This document shows positions 1-9,391 of a stretch of 17,542 nt of DNA, piece by piece (positions within the stretch are counted from its first letter, which is position 1; every line of letters starts with the position of its first letter). Origin of the DNA: Candidatus Pelagibacter sp. TMED239 (GTDB taxonomy: Bacteria; Pseudomonadota; Alphaproteobacteria; Pelagibacterales; Pelagibacteraceae); the NCBI GenBank assembly GCA_002169475.2, contig NHKK02000025.1, positions 1 through 17,542 on the forward strand. Direction: 5' to 3'. A program made the translations under genes and the position numbers. The notes below the pieces were generated by a model that saw only the letters and a program-made list of their open reading frames with translations, was not told the origin of the DNA and searched no databases.

Positions 1-102
1 AGAACAAATTCACAAATAAGAAAATTAAGAGGCACAACTACAATGTCTAAACAAGATGGAAAAATTGTTAAATCATACATGCCTTACAGCTTAAGAGGTT
101 AA
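1..102 (+). CDS. rpmI: 50S ribosomal protein L35, C-terminal fragment
   Basis: This is the 3' end of a gene cut by the window's left edge. Frame 1 reads 33 residues to a TAA stop at 100-102 and ends in MPYSLRG. It is rich in Arg/Lys, and the RKLRGTTTM stretch followed by a terminal KSYMPY matches the C-terminal part of alphaproteobacterial L35, a small basic protein of the large ribosomal subunit. The stop lies 2 nt before the rplT start, the universal rpmI-rplT order, which strengthens the call for so short a fragment. The start codon, and any infC or leader regulation, lie outside the window. Confidence 0.85.
   Translation, partial: RTNSQIRKLRGTTTMSKQDGKIVKSYMPYSLRG
94..98 (+). promoter_or_regulatory. 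Shine-Dalgarno site for rplT
   Basis: AGAGG ends 6 nt before the rplT ATG and lies inside the last codons of rpmI, so L20 translation starts from within the end of the L35 reading frame. A comparable AGAGG stands 9 nt before pheT. Most other genes here (lepA, gyrB, cobT) show no recognisable site. Confidence 0.6.
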
Positions 103-104
103 TA

Positions 105-461
105 ATGGCAAGAGTTAAAAGAGGTGTAACAAGTAAAGCTAAACATAAAAAAGTTTTAAAAGCTGTCAAAGGTCAATGGGGTAGAAGAAAAAATACTATA
201 AGAGTTGCAAAGCAAGCCATGGAAAAGGCTATGCAATATGCTTATAGAGATAGAAGAAATAAAAAAAGAGATTTTAAATCTTTATGGATTCAAAGAATCA
301 ATGCTGGTGTTAGATCCGAAGGTATGACCTATTCGAAATTTATTAACGGACTTAGCAAGTGTGGTATTGTAATTGACAGAAAAATTCTTGCTGAAATTGC
401 TTATGATAGTCCAGAAGCATTCAAAACAATTGTACAAAAAGCTCAATCAGCTCTGAATTAA
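105..461 (+). CDS. rplT: 50S ribosomal protein L20
   Basis: L20 binds 23S rRNA early in assembly of the large ribosomal subunit. The product is 118 aa, the same length as E. coli L20. The N-terminus ([19 protein letters not shown]) has the family signature of a long basic helix, followed by the typical GRRKNTIR and [13 protein letters not shown] stretches. The C-terminal globular part contains [11 protein letters not shown] and [19 protein letters not shown]. It begins 2 nt after the rpmI stop with a good ribosome binding site and is co-transcribed with rpmI. In many bacteria L20 represses its own operon by binding a leader RNA, but any such leader would lie upstream of the window. Confidence 0.98.
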   Translation: MARVKRGVTSKAKHKKVLKAVKGQWGRRKNTIRVAKQAMEKAMQYAYRDRRNKKRDFKSLWIQRINAGVRSEGMTYSKFINGLSKCGIVIDRKILAEIAYDSPEAFKTIVQKAQSALN

Positions 462-504
462 TCTTCTCTATTGTTTTTATTTCTTAAGTAAATAATCTAC
501 CAAT

Positions 505-1572
505 ATGCCAGACTTAAAAAATATAAAAGAGGAATTTAATACCAAACTTAATAACAATTTAAGTTTGGATGAGATCAATGAAATTAAAACAGAATTGTTT
601 GGAAAAAATGGTTTAATTTCATCACAATTTAAAAATATTGGATCAATACCTGATAATGATAGAAAAAAATTTGCATCTGATCTTAATCATATCAAAGATG
701 AGTTACAGAATTTAATTTCAAATAAAATAAATGAAATTGAGTCAAAAAAGATAAATGAAAAATTAGAAAAAGAAAAAATTGATGTCACATTACCCGAGCG
801 GTCTTTTGTAAGAGGTAAAATTCATCCTGTTTCTCAAACTATTGATGAGATTTCATCAATTTTCTCTGAAATAGGTTTTAGTGTAGAAGAAGGACCTGAC
901 ATAGAAAGTGAATATAACAATTTCACAGCATTAAATACTCCAGATAATCATCCAGCAAGAGATATGCATGACACTTTTTATCTTGATAAGGAAAAAGAAA
1001 ATTTATTAAGAACACATACATCTCCAGTTCAAATAAGAACAATGTTAAAAGATAAACCTCCATTTAAAATAATTGCACCTGGTAGAACTTATAGATCTGA
1101 TAGTGACCAAACACACTCTCCAATGTTCCATCAAGTAGAGGGTTTGCATATTGATAAAAATATTAATATGGGTCATTTAAAAGGTTGTTTGAATTATTTT
1201 ATTAAGGAGTTTTTTGAAGTTGAAAAAATTAAAATGAGATTTAGACCAAGTCATTTTCCATTTACTGAACCATCTGCTGAAGTAGATATTGGATATGAAA
1301 TAAAAGATGGAAAAATTATAATAGGAGAAGGTGATCAATGGCTTGAGATTTTAGGATGTGGAATGGTTCATCCAAATGTTCTTAAAAATGTAAAAGTCGA
1401 TCCGTCAAAGTTTCAAGGATATGCGTTTGGTATTGGAATCGATAGGTTGGCTATGCTGAAATACGGTATTAATGATTTAAGAGCTTTCTTTGATTGTGAT
1501 TATAGATGGTTAAATCATTTTGGATTTGATCCATTGGATGTACCGACAAATTATAGAGGTTTAAGTAGATGA
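505..1572 (+). CDS. pheS: Phenylalanyl-tRNA synthetase alpha subunit
   Basis: This is the catalytic alpha subunit of the alpha2beta2 PheRS, which activates Phe and charges tRNA-Phe in the cytoplasm. At 355 aa it has the normal bacterial length. The first ~90 residues form the Lys/Glu-rich coiled-coil arm that contacts tRNA. The class II catalytic core follows: a motif 1 region around residues 104-160 ([13 protein letters not shown], then [19 protein letters not shown]), motif 2 near residue 194 (GRTYRSDSD then [11 protein letters not shown]) with its ATP-binding Arg, and motif 3 at about 309-322 ([14 protein letters not shown]). The ATG start is 43 nt after rplT, a gap with no terminator-like hairpin. 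The stop overlaps the pheT start by 4 nt (ATGA), so the two subunits are translationally coupled. Confidence 0.98.
   Translation: MPDLKNIKEEFNTKLNNNLSLDEINEIKTELFGKNGLISSQFKNIGSIPDNDRKKFASDLNHIKDELQNLISNKINEIESKKINEKLEKEKIDVTLPERSFVRGKIHPVSQTIDEISSIFSEIGFSVEEGPDIESEYNNFTALNTPDNHPARDMHDTFYLDKEKENLLRTHTSPVQIRTMLKDKPPFKIIAPGRTYRSDSDQTHSPMFHQVEGLHIDKNINMGHLKGCLNYFIKEFFEVEKIKMRFRPSHFPFTEPSAEVDIGYEIKDGKIIIGEGDQWLEILGCGMVHPNVLKNVKVDPSKFQGYAFGIGIDRLAMLKYGINDLRAFFDCDYRWLNHFGFDPLDVPTNYRGLSR
1555..1559 (+). promoter_or_regulatory. Shine-Dalgarno site for pheT
   Basis: AGAGG inside the last codons of pheS, 9 nt before the pheT ATG. It supports the overlapping ATGA start as the true beginning of pheT. 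Confidence 0.5.
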
Positions 1573-3977
1573 AGATCACATTTGATTGGCTAAAAGATCA
1601 TTTAAGCACAAATTTAAAAGAAGAAAAACTTTTAGAACAACTTACCAATGTTGGTTTAGAGGTAGAAAGTGTGGAAAACTTATTTTCAGACCTAGATTTA
1701 TTTAAGATAGCAAAAATTATAAAAACAGCAAAGCACCCAAATGCAGATCGACTTAAAGTTTGCGATGTTGATGTTGGAGAAAAAGAACTAAAAAAAGTTG
1801 TATGTGGTGCTGCAAACGCAGTTGATGGATTGATTACTATATATGCACCTCCAGGAGCAATTATTCCCAAAAACAATGTAGAACTTGTAGTAGCTAAAAT
1901 TAGGGGCGTAACTTCTTTTGGAATGCTTTGTTCAGAATCTGAATTAAATTTATCTGACGAAAGTGATGGGATTATAGAATTATCGTCAGCAAAATATGAA
2001 AAACGTCTTGGAAAGAGTTATTTTTTAAAATCAAATTCAAATCTTATTGATTTATCAATAACACCTAATAGACCAGATTGTCTAGGTTTTAGAGGTATAG
2101 CAAGAGATCTTGCAGCTTCAGGTTTTGGTAAAATGAAGGATATTAAAGAAAAAAAAATTAAGTCGAATATTAAGCAAACTATAAATGTAAAAATTAATAA
2201 AGAAAAAGATCAAGCATGTACAGCTTTTGGAAGTTGTTTGATTACTAATGTAAAAAATACTGAAAGTCCTCAATGGTTAAAAGATAAATTAATTTCAATT
2301 GGTCAAAAGCCAATTTCAGCAATAGTTGATGTTACAAATTATGTTATGCTTGATATTAACCGTCCACTTCATGCTTATGATGCTGATAAAATTGAAAAGG
2401 GAATAGTAGTTCGGAACTCCAAATTTGGAGAAAAATTTACTGCTTTAGGTAATAAAAATTATGATTTAGAAAATGGTATGTGTGTAATAAGTGATAATAA
2501 GGGTGTTTTAGGTTTGGGTGGAATTATTGGAGGCACTAGATCTGGGACCGAATTTGAAACAAAAAATATATTATTAGAATCCGCATATTTTAAACCTGCA
2601 TTAACTAGAAGGACAGCAAAAAAATTAAACCTTGATACAGATGCAAAATTTAGATTTGAAAGAGGTATTGATCCTTTATCTATTGAAGATGGTTTAAATA
2701 AAGCAGCATTATTAATTAAAGAAATCTGTGGAGGCGAAATTAGTAAAATAGATGTTCAAAAAATTGAAACTTTTAAAACTAAAACTATTAGGTTTGACCC
2801 TAATTTGTTTGAAAAAATATCTGGTTTTAAAATTTCTTTAAATAAAATTCTTAAAATTTTACAAGATCTTGGGTTTAAAATAAAAAAACAGAAAAAAAAT
2901 TTAAACTTAACAGTTCCATCGTGGAGACCAGATATTTCACAAGAAATAGATATTGTTGAAGAATTAGTAAGAATATGTGGTTATGATAAAATAAAAATTA
3001 TAGATCCAGTTAAAAAAAGAATTAAATCTACTTTAAATCAATCGCAAAAATTATTTCATTTTTTACAAAGAGCAATTGCATCAAAGGGATATTTAGAGAC
3101 AATTACATGGTCATTTACAGATTCAAATTATAACGATCATTTTAAAGGTAATAATAAAGAAATTAAAATTATAAATCCAATAAGTTCAGAATTAGGGGTT
3201 TTAAGAAATTCGATATTTTCAAATTTAATTATGTATTTAAATAAAAATCTTGATAGAGGTTTTAAAGATCTTTCAATATTTGAAATTGGCCCTATTTTTC
3301 TAGGTTCTAATCCAGGTGAACAAAATACTGTAATTTGTGGTTTATCAGCAGGTAAAAAGTCTAGATTATCTTGGCTTGAAGAAGAGAGAAATATTGATGT
3401 ATTTGATGTTAAAAGAGATGTGGTTCAAACTTTGGTTGAGGCGGGATATAATTCTGATAAATTTTTTATAGATATTGATACACCTAACTATTATCATCCT
3501 GGTAAGTCAGGTAGATTGTTTTTAAACAGAGGAAAAGATCAAGTAGCTGCTTATTTTGGAGAAATTCATCCTAATATTTTAAAAAATATAGATTTAAAAA
3601 CTGAGTCATTGGTTGGTTTTGAGATTTTTGTAGATAATTTAAAACTTCCTAAAAAATCATTAAGTGATCAAAAAATAAAATTTAATGTTTCAGATTTTCA
3701 AAAATCTGAAAGAGATTTTGCTTTTATAGTAAATAAAGATGTAAAAGCACAAGATTTAATAAATGCTGTTTCTAGTGTAGATCAAAACTTGATTAGTAAT
3801 ATAAAAGTCTTTGATGTCTATGAGGGTGAAAATATTCCAGAAAATCAAAAATCAATAGCAATTAGTGTTACAATTCAGTCTTTAGAAAAAACTTTAAATG
3901 ATAGTGATTTAGAGAATATTAATAGTTTAATAATCAAAACAGTTGAAAATAAAACTGGCGCCAAAATACGTTCGTAA
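1569..3977 (+). CDS. pheT: Phenylalanyl-tRNA synthetase beta subunit
   Basis: The beta subunit of PheRS recognises tRNA-Phe and hydrolyses mischarged Tyr-tRNA-Phe. At 802 aa it has the usual full length. Visible domains in order are an N-terminal DWLKDHL segment, an EMAP-like tRNA-binding OB fold at about residues 40-150 ([15 protein letters not shown], then GMLCSESEL), the B3/B4 editing module at about 205-400 ([25 protein letters not shown]), the B5 domain at about 400-470 with VPSWRPDIS near residue 450, a degenerate class II core, and a C-terminal FDX-ACB anticodon-binding domain from about 710 ([10 protein letters not shown]). It overlaps pheS by 4 nt and is followed 5 nt later by lepA. 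No frame damage is seen. Confidence 0.97.
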   Translation: MKITFDWLKDHLSTNLKEEKLLEQLTNVGLEVESVENLFSDLDLFKIAKIIKTAKHPNADRLKVCDVDVGEKELKKVVCGAANAVDGLITIYAPPGAIIPKNNVELVVAKIRGVTSFGMLCSESELNLSDESDGIIELSSAKYEKRLGKSYFLKSNSNLIDLSITPNRPDCLGFRGIARDLAASGFGKMKDIKEKKIKSNIKQTINVKINKEKDQACTAFGSCLITNVKNTESPQWLKDKLISIGQKPISAIVDVTNYVMLDINRPLHAYDADKIEKGIVVRNSKFGEKFTALGNKNYDLENGMCVISDNKGVLGLGGIIGGTRSGTEFETKNILLESAYFKPALTRRTAKKLNLDTDAKFRFERGIDPLSIEDGLNKAALLIKEICGGEISKIDVQKIETFKTKTIRFDPNLFEKISGFKISLNKILKILQDLGFKIKKQKKNLNLTVPSWRPDISQEIDIVEELVRICGYDKIKIIDPVKKRIKSTLNQSQKLFHFLQRAIASKGYLETITWSFTDSNYNDHFKGNNKEIKIINPISSELGVLRNSIFSNLIMYLNKNLDRGFKDLSIFEIGPIFLGSNPGEQNTVICGLSAGKKSRLSWLEEERNIDVFDVKRDVVQTLVEAGYNSDKFFIDIDTPNYYHPGKSGRLFLNRGKDQVAAYFGEIHPNILKNIDLKTESLVGFEIFVDNLKLPKKSLSDQKIKFNVSDFQKSERDFAFIVNKDVKAQDLINAVSSVDQNLISNIKVFDVYEGENIPENQKSIAISVTIQSLEKTLNDSDLENINSLIIKTVENKTGAKIRS

Positions 3978-3982
3978 AGTAA

Positions 3983-5791
3983 ATGGGAACGATTGATAAT
4001 ATAAGAAATTTTGCAATTATTGCACATATTGATCATGGCAAATCTACAATAGCTGATAGAATAATACATAGTTGTGGTGGTCTTACTGAAAGAGAGATGA
4101 AGGCACAAGTTTTAGACTCAATGGATATTGAGCGTGAAAGAGGAATTACTATTAAAGCTCAAACTGTAAAACTTAATTATAAAGCCAAAGATGGTAAAAA
4201 ATATATTTTAAATATCATTGATACTCCAGGACATGTAGATTTTAGTTATGAGGTTAGTAGATCTCTTTATGCTTGTGAGGGATCAATATTAATTGTTGAT
4301 AGCACCCAAGGGGTTGAAGCTCAGACACTTGCAAATGTATACCAAGCATTAGATATAAATCATGAAATAGTACCTGTCTTAAATAAAGTAGATTTACCTG
4401 CATCAGATTTAGAAAAAACAAAAAAGCAAATTGAAGATGTAATAGGAATTGATACTGAAGAAGCTATTCCTTGCTCTGGAAAAACGGGCGAAGGTATAAA
4501 TGATATTTTAGAACAAATAATAAATTTTTTGCCTGGACCAAAAGGTAAGACCAGTGCAGATTTGAAATGTTTATTGGTTGATAGTTGGTACGATACTTAT
4601 TTGGGTGTTGTAATATTAGTTAGAGTAATTGATGGAAAACTTTCTAAAAATATGAAAATTAAAATGATGTCTACCAATCAAGAATATATTGTAGAAAAAG
4701 TTGGTGTATTTACACCTAAACCATCAGATATTGAAGAATTGAATGCTGGTGAAATAGGTTTCATAACAACTGGAATAAAGGTTTTGTCTGATACAAAGGT
4801 AGGCGATACAATTTGTGATGCAACAAAACCTTTGAGTGAGGCCTTACCCGGCTTTAAACCTAGTAAACCCGTAGTATTTTGTGGATTATTCCCCGTAGAT
4901 AGCTCAGAATATCAAAAACTCAAGGATGGTTTGGCAAAACTTCAATTAAATGACGCAAGTTTTTCATTTGAACCAGAGTCATCATCTGCACTTGGTTTAG
5001 GATTTAGATGTGGTTTCTTAGGATTGCTTCATTTAGAAATTGTGACAGAGAGATTGGAAAGAGAGTTTGATGTAAATTTATTAACTACAACACCTGGTGT
5101 TGTATATAAAGTTCATTTAAATAGTGGAGATATAATTAACCTTCATAACCCTTCAAGTTTACCAAATCCAACTTTAATTAAATTAATAGAAGAGCCATGG
5201 ATTAAAGCTACAATAATTACACCTGATCAATACTTAGGTTCAATAATCAAAATGTGCCAAGATAAAAGAGGTATACAGACTAATTTAAGTTATTCAGGAA
5301 ATAGAGCTGTAATAAATTATGAGCTACCTTTGAATGAAGTTGTTTTTGATTTTAATGATCGTTTAAAGTCAATGACAAGTGGTTATGCAAGTTTTGATTA
5401 TGAAATTATTGAACATAGAGAGGGTGATCTAGTTAAACTAGGTATATTAGTAAATGCAGAGCCTGTAGACGCCTTGGCAATGATGATACATAAAGATTTT
5501 GCCCAAAGAACCGGTCGAGAGGTATGTGAAAAACTTAAAGATTTAATACCTAGACATAATTTTATGATACCTGTCCAAGCCGCAATTGGAGGAAAAATTA
5601 TAGCTAGAGAAACTATAAAAGGATTTAAAAAGGATGTTTTAACAAAAATTCATGGAGGTGGAGCAACAGATAGAAAAAGAAAACTTCTTGAAAAACAAAA
5701 GAAAGGAAAGGCTAGATCAAAACAATTTGGAAGAGTAGAAATTCCTCAAGAGGCATTTATTGGTGTACTCAAAATTTCAAAAGAAAAATAA
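3983..5791 (+). CDS. lepA: Elongation factor 4, ribosome-associated GTPase LepA
   Basis: EF4/LepA is a translational GTPase that binds the ribosome and is linked to back-translocation or to 30S biogenesis. At 602 aa it is full length. GTPase motifs are all present: G1 AHIDHGKST (residues 14-22), switch I near [13 protein letters not shown] (50-62), G3 DTPGH (80-84) and G4 NKVD (134-137). The EF-G-like domains II and III follow ([15 protein letters not shown]). The LepA-specific C-terminal domain has [20 protein letters not shown] and [19 protein letters not shown], which separates it from EF-G and BipA. It is the last gene of the translation block; its stop is separated by 1 nt from the stop of the convergent oxidoreductase gene, and no terminator hairpin is seen. 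Confidence 0.98.
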   Translation: MGTIDNIRNFAIIAHIDHGKSTIADRIIHSCGGLTEREMKAQVLDSMDIERERGITIKAQTVKLNYKAKDGKKYILNIIDTPGHVDFSYEVSRSLYACEGSILIVDSTQGVEAQTLANVYQALDINHEIVPVLNKVDLPASDLEKTKKQIEDVIGIDTEEAIPCSGKTGEGINDILEQIINFLPGPKGKTSADLKCLLVDSWYDTYLGVVILVRVIDGKLSKNMKIKMMSTNQEYIVEKVGVFTPKPSDIEELNAGEIGFITTGIKVLSDTKVGDTICDATKPLSEALPGFKPSKPVVFCGLFPVDSSEYQKLKDGLAKLQLNDASFSFEPESSSALGLGFRCGFLGLLHLEIVTERLEREFDVNLLTTTPGVVYKVHLNSGDIINLHNPSSLPNPTLIKLIEEPWIKATIITPDQYLGSIIKMCQDKRGIQTNLSYSGNRAVINYELPLNEVVFDFNDRLKSMTSGYASFDYEIIEHREGDLVKLGILVNAEPVDALAMMIHKDFAQRTGREVCEKLKDLIPRHNFMIPVQAAIGGKIIARETIKGFKKDVLTKIHGGGATDRKRKLLEKQKKGKARSKQFGRVEIPQEAFIGVLKISKEK

Positions 5792-5792
5792 T

Positions 5793-6620
5793 TTAAATTA
5801 TTTTATCAATAGCTTTATGAATTTTAATTGATTTTGGAAGATCATTTATATATTTTTTTTTAATTTTAGAATTATACAATTTAAAAATAATTTTTTCCAT
5901 TGGTGTAGGTTTGTTTTTTTCTATTTTATAGCCATTATATAAATAAGTCTTTTTATTATAAATTAATTTAAACTTTCTAACTTTCTTTTTGAAAATATTA
6001 CTAAAATAAAAATTAGATATATTTTTATTTTTAATGAATATATTAATCTCAAATAATTGTGAAAAAGTATTTTTTAATTTTATTGTTTTTAATTTTTTTA
6101 AAATTAATCTATCGTAAGAATTAAAAAAACTAAAATAAATTGCAAAAAAATGTGGTAGCCAATCTAATATTGGTTGAATTTTTTTTTTTGAATATTTATT
6201 GTCTGATTTAAAATTTATGTTTAGTTTATTGATAACTTTTTTTTTGTTTATTTTCTTTATTATTTTCAAATAATTATAATTATATAAATCTGAATAATTA
6301 ACAATAACACTTGTTTTATTTTTTTTTGAAATTTTATTTAGCTTTTTAACTTCTTCAGTTTTATTTGAAACTGGTTTTTCTAATATAACTGGAATCTTCA
6401 AATTTAAAAAAATTTTTGTAATTTTAAAATGTGTTTTAACTGGTGTTACAATTATAGCTAAATCTATTTTATTTTTTTTTAAAGAATAAACTGAAAGAAG
6501 ATTAGAATTTTTTTTTTTATTTTTTCTGTAAATAATTATATTTTTAAATAGCTTAATTTGTTTAAGTGTTTTATAATATTTTTTGCCAAAGTTCCCATAT
6601 CCAACTAAAGCGATATTCAT
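5793..6620 (-). CDS. Gfo/Idh/MocA-like oxidoreductase, NAD(P)-binding Rossmann type
   Basis: Enzymes of this family oxidise, reduce or epimerise sugars (often nucleotide sugars) using NAD(P). The first ~100 residues are a Rossmann fold: MNIALVGYGNFGKKY carries the GxGxxG-type loop (residues 7-12), VTPVKTH (58-64) is the usual TP...H motif after strand 4, and EKP (81-83) is the family's conserved Lys-containing motif. The C-terminal half is Lys/Asn-rich and poorly conserved to the eye, with WLPHFFAIYF as the best-defined stretch. At 275 aa it is shorter than the common ~330-350 aa, so the substrate domain may be reduced. It overlaps the upstream GT17 gene by 4 nt (ATGA). Two runs of 11 consecutive A in the coding strand are unusual. 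The substrate is not determinable from the sequence. Confidence 0.75.
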   Translation of the reverse strand: MNIALVGYGNFGKKYYKTLKQIKLFKNIIIYRKNKKKNSNLLSVYSLKKNKIDLAIIVTPVKTHFKITKIFLNLKIPVILEKPVSNKTEEVKKLNKISKKNKTSVIVNYSDLYNYNYLKIIKKINKKKVINKLNINFKSDNKYSKKKIQPILDWLPHFFAIYFSFFNSYDRLILKKLKTIKLKNTFSQLFEINIFIKNKNISNFYFSNIFKKKVRKFKLIYNKKTYLYNGYKIEKNKPTPMEKIIFKLYNSKIKKKYINDLPKSIKIHKAIDKII

Positions 6621-7423
6621 TTATCTATCCATTCACTTAATTTAGCTTGATTTTTAAAAACATAGTCAGGCGAAGAATTTTTACTTATAGTGATTTTTTT
6701 GTATTTATAATTTCTACCAAACAAATCTAATTTATTTTTAATTTTATACTCTAAATTATTTTTATTTTTTATATTAGAATTGTCGTACTCTAAGTGTTGA
6801 TAAGAACTTATTTTTTTTACTATACCATCTAAATTGTACAAAAAAGAGTAATGCCAACCCCCGTCTTTAATAATCTTAAGATTTTTAGGTTTATCAATTC
6901 TCCACCACCTATATTGTTTATGTTTGTATGCCCTAAGCCATTCAGGGTTTTTGAAATATTTATATTTACAAATTTTACTACCATGCCAAAATGGAGAAGT
7001 TTCATTCAAGATATTAAGTTTATAGTAAAACATTAATTGCTCAAATACGCCTATGTTATTATCCGTTTTAACGAATTCTAATATTTTTGATGGGTTTGGT
7101 ATTTCATCTACATCTGAGATGATAACATAATCATTTTTCATAAGATTTTTTAAAAATTTATTTGAAGAATTCCTTTGATGTTTAAGCATACTCCAAGGAT
7201 CTTTTAAATTTGGAAAATCATCTACAGGCAAATATATTATTTTTTTTGAAAATTCTTTGTAATTCTCGATGTTGAAATTTAGTTCTCTTTTTATACCCCT
7301 ATGATTGAAAGCGCCTTCTGAAATAATGAACTTGTCAACAACATCGTACAAAATATTAAGACGAATTTTTAAAATTACATCTTCATCAAAATAGGTTATG
7401 CAATCATATATTTTCATATACAT
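6617..7423 (-). CDS. Glycosyltransferase family 17-like protein
   Basis: The 268-aa protein resembles GT17, the family of beta-1,4-N-acetylglucosaminyltransferase III, whose bacterial members sit in polysaccharide clusters. Supporting motifs are IYDCITYFDEDVILKIRLN at the start, VVDKFIISEGAFNHRG (about 28-43), a nucleotide-sugar/metal DxD site in VIISDVDEIPNP (D104, D106), and GGWHYSFLYNLDGIVKKI in the C-terminal half. The likely role is transfer of a sugar to an envelope polysaccharide; donor and acceptor are unknown. The start could be the ATG at 7423 or the ATG two codons later at 7417, which would give MKIYDC, the commoner family start. It is the first gene of a minus-strand pair with the oxidoreductase and lies back to back with the FAD gene, 28 nt away. 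Confidence 0.8.
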   Translation of the reverse strand: MYMKIYDCITYFDEDVILKIRLNILYDVVDKFIISEGAFNHRGIKRELNFNIENYKEFSKKIIYLPVDDFPNLKDPWSMLKHQRNSSNKFLKNLMKNDYVIISDVDEIPNPSKILEFVKTDNNIGVFEQLMFYYKLNILNETSPFWHGSKICKYKYFKNPEWLRAYKHKQYRWWRIDKPKNLKIIKDGGWHYSFLYNLDGIVKKISSYQHLEYDNSNIKNKNNLEYKIKNKLDLFGRNYKYKKITISKNSSPDYVFKNQAKLSEWIDK

Positions 7424-7451
7424 TAGATTATTAATTCATAAATAAAATAAT

Positions 7452-8540
7452 ATGAAACAAAAAATTGGTATAGTCGGAGGAGGATTATTTGGAATAACTG
7501 TCTATTTAGTATTAAAAAAAAAGGGATATGATTGCACATTATTTGAAAAAAATAGTGATATTTTAAAAGGAGCATCAACCAACAACTTAAATAGAGTTCA
7601 TTTTGGATATCATTATCCAAGAGACAATGAAACTGCTGAACAATCACTAAAAGGTTATAAATCTTTTAAAAAATTTTACTCAAAATCTATATTGAGAAAT
7701 TTTAATAATTATTATTTTATAGCCAAAGGTAGTAAAGTTAATTTTAAAGATTATTTAAAATTTTGCTCTTTAAATAATTTAAAATTTAAAAAATTAGATC
7801 TAAAAAAATTACCTTTCTTAACACAAAATATATTAGGTGGAATTAAAGTAAATGAACCAATATACGATTGGTCAATAATAAGAAAAGAGGTAAAAAAAAA
7901 AATAAAAAAATTATATAAAAATAAAATAAAGTTAGGAGAAAAGGTTTTGAAAATAAGTAAAAATAAAAATTTTACTTTAAAAACAAATAAAAGAATTTAC
8001 AAATTTGATAAAATTATCGACGCGTCTTATGAGGGGTCAAATAGAATTTCAAATGATATAGTTGGTGAAAAAAAATTAGTTTATCAAATTACAATAATAT
8101 ACGAATTTATTTCAAAGGATTTTAAAAAAATGGGTCTAGCTCTTATGGATGGTAATTATTTTTCTTTTTTACCTAAGGGAAAATCAAATAAACATCTTCT
8201 TTATCATGTAACTCAATCAGTATTAAAACAAAAAAAAGCAACTATGTTTCCTACTAATTGGGGTAACAAAAATTTTCCAAATAAATTAATTAAGTCAAGG
8301 ACTTTAAAAATTCTAAATGATATAAAAAAATATTTTCCAAGCTTGAGTATAAAAATATCAAAAAAAATTTTTTTAAGTACCAGGGTTCTTCCCTCAAATC
8401 AAAAAAAAACAGATAAAAGAATTTCTAGAGTTTTTAATATCGATTATAAATATTTTCAAATTTCTTCTGCAAAAGTTGATCACTCAGTAGATATGGCTTA
8501 TGAAGTTTTAAATAAATTAAAAAAATCAAATAGAATATAA
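7452..8540 (+). CDS. FAD-dependent oxidoreductase (DAO-like)
   Basis: The 362-aa protein starts with a dinucleotide-binding fold, KIGIVGGGLFGITVYLVLKKKGYDCTLFEK read in two parts: GGGxxG at residues 9-14 and the acidic end of strand 2 at FEK. A second conserved stretch, NLNRVHFGYHYPRDNET, resembles FAD-dependent oxidoreductases found in sugar-modification clusters. The late FAD-contact region is near IDASYEGSNR, and the protein ends with ISSAKVDHSVDMAYEVL. It lacks a signal peptide, so it is probably cytoplasmic. Context (methyltransferase, DUF4422 protein, GT17, Gfo/Idh) suggests oxidation or reduction of a sugar or amino sugar, but the substrate cannot be read from the sequence. It is followed 2 nt later by the methyltransferase gene and begins a three-gene operon. 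Confidence 0.75.
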   Translation: MKQKIGIVGGGLFGITVYLVLKKKGYDCTLFEKNSDILKGASTNNLNRVHFGYHYPRDNETAEQSLKGYKSFKKFYSKSILRNFNNYYFIAKGSKVNFKDYLKFCSLNNLKFKKLDLKKLPFLTQNILGGIKVNEPIYDWSIIRKEVKKKIKKLYKNKIKLGEKVLKISKNKNFTLKTNKRIYKFDKIIDASYEGSNRISNDIVGEKKLVYQITIIYEFISKDFKKMGLALMDGNYFSFLPKGKSNKHLLYHVTQSVLKQKKATMFPTNWGNKNFPNKLIKSRTLKILNDIKKYFPSLSIKISKKIFLSTRVLPSNQKKTDKRISRVFNIDYKYFQISSAKVDHSVDMAYEVLNKLKKSNRI

Positions 8541-8542
8541 TT

Positions 8543-9391
8543 ATGAAATTTTTAACTTTTTATAAAACTTACTATAGTCATAGAGTTAAAAAAGCCTCAA
8601 TTTATCTAAAATATTTTATTTTTCTGTCTTTACCTTTAATTTATTTGTTAAATAAAATTTTATATCCAAAAGTTAAAAATTTAGAGAATTTTGCAAACAA
8701 AAACACCTATTTATATGAAAAAGATTTAGGTTTTTTATTCCAATTCTTTAATAGTGACAAAGGAGAATTCTTTATAAATCAATATGATAAACCTTTAAAA
8801 AGTACAAAGAATCTTAAAACTGGTCATTCATATCATAAATTTTATGAAAAATATTTTAAACCAATAAAAGATCAAAAATTAGATATTCTAGAAATTGGTT
8901 CTTTCAAAGGTAACGCTACTGCATCTTTTTATTTTTATTTTAAAAAATCTCAAATTATTTCATGTGATATTTACCCAGATTTTTTTTTATATAACTCTAA
9001 TAGGATAAAGCACTTTAAAATTGATAATAGTTCGGAAAGAGAATTAAATATAAATATTTTAGAAAAAAATATTAATTTTGATATTATTATAGAAGATGCA
9101 GGTCATTATTTTAAGGATCAAATTATAAGTTTATTTATGTTATTTAGATCTTTGAAACCTGGAGGTATTTTTGTTGTAGAGGAGTTAGATTTTCCCGATA
9201 CAAGAGATGATATGAATGTATTTAAAGAAAAACCTAGTTTAAGAGAAATATTAAATTCAATTAATCAAAATCATGATTTTAGCTCAAAATATGTTACCAA
9301 TGTTCAAAAAGAATATTTTTTAAATCATTTTAAAGATATTAAAATCTTTAAAGGTCAATTTAATGAAATTGCATTTATAACAAAAAAATGA
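8543..9391 (+). CDS. Class I SAM-dependent methyltransferase, TylE/MycE-like, with N-terminal hydrophobic segment
   Basis: The 282-aa protein carries a Rossmann-type SAM site: motif I ILEIGSFKGNA starting at residue 115, IISCDIYPDFF for the ribose-binding acidic strand, DIIIEDAGHYFKDQI where sugar O-methyltransferases of the TylE/MycE group usually have DxIIDDGSH, and LKPGGIFVVEELDFP for the late strand. The preceding NSDKGE and HSYHKFYEKYF elements also fit that group, whose members methylate sugar hydroxyls. Residues about 21-41 (YLKYFIFLSLPLIYLLNKI) are strongly hydrophobic and could anchor the protein to the membrane, which is unusual for a soluble methyltransferase family. It lies 2 nt after the FAD gene and overlaps the DUF4422 gene by 4 nt (ATGA). 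O-methylation of a surface sugar is inferred, not shown. Confidence 0.78.
   Translation: MKFLTFYKTYYSHRVKKASIYLKYFIFLSLPLIYLLNKILYPKVKNLENFANKNTYLYEKDLGFLFQFFNSDKGEFFINQYDKPLKSTKNLKTGHSYHKFYEKYFKPIKDQKLDILEIGSFKGNATASFYFYFKKSQIISCDIYPDFFLYNSNRIKHFKIDNSSERELNINILEKNINFDIIIEDAGHYFKDQIISLFMLFRSLKPGGIFVVEELDFPDTRDDMNVFKEKPSLREILNSINQNHDFSSKYVTNVQKEYFLNHFKDIKIFKGQFNEIAFITKK

Noticed and set aside
462..504. Possible terminator or regulatory leader between rplT and pheS
   Set aside because: The 43 nt contain no stable hairpin; the gap looks like plain intra-operon spacing.
1598..1876. 92-codon open frame on the minus strand
   Set aside because: It lies wholly antisense to the tRNA-binding domain of pheT, which has strong protein-level support, and its translation resembles no known protein.
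3875..4108. 77-codon open frame on the minus strand across the pheT-lepA junction
   Set aside because: It covers the conserved pheT C-terminus and lepA G1 motif in antisense and has a low-complexity translation.
7423..7647. 74-codon minus-strand frame opposite the FAD-oxidoreductase start
   Set aside because: It overlaps the conserved GGGxxG and GYHYPR coding regions in antisense and has no family-like motif.
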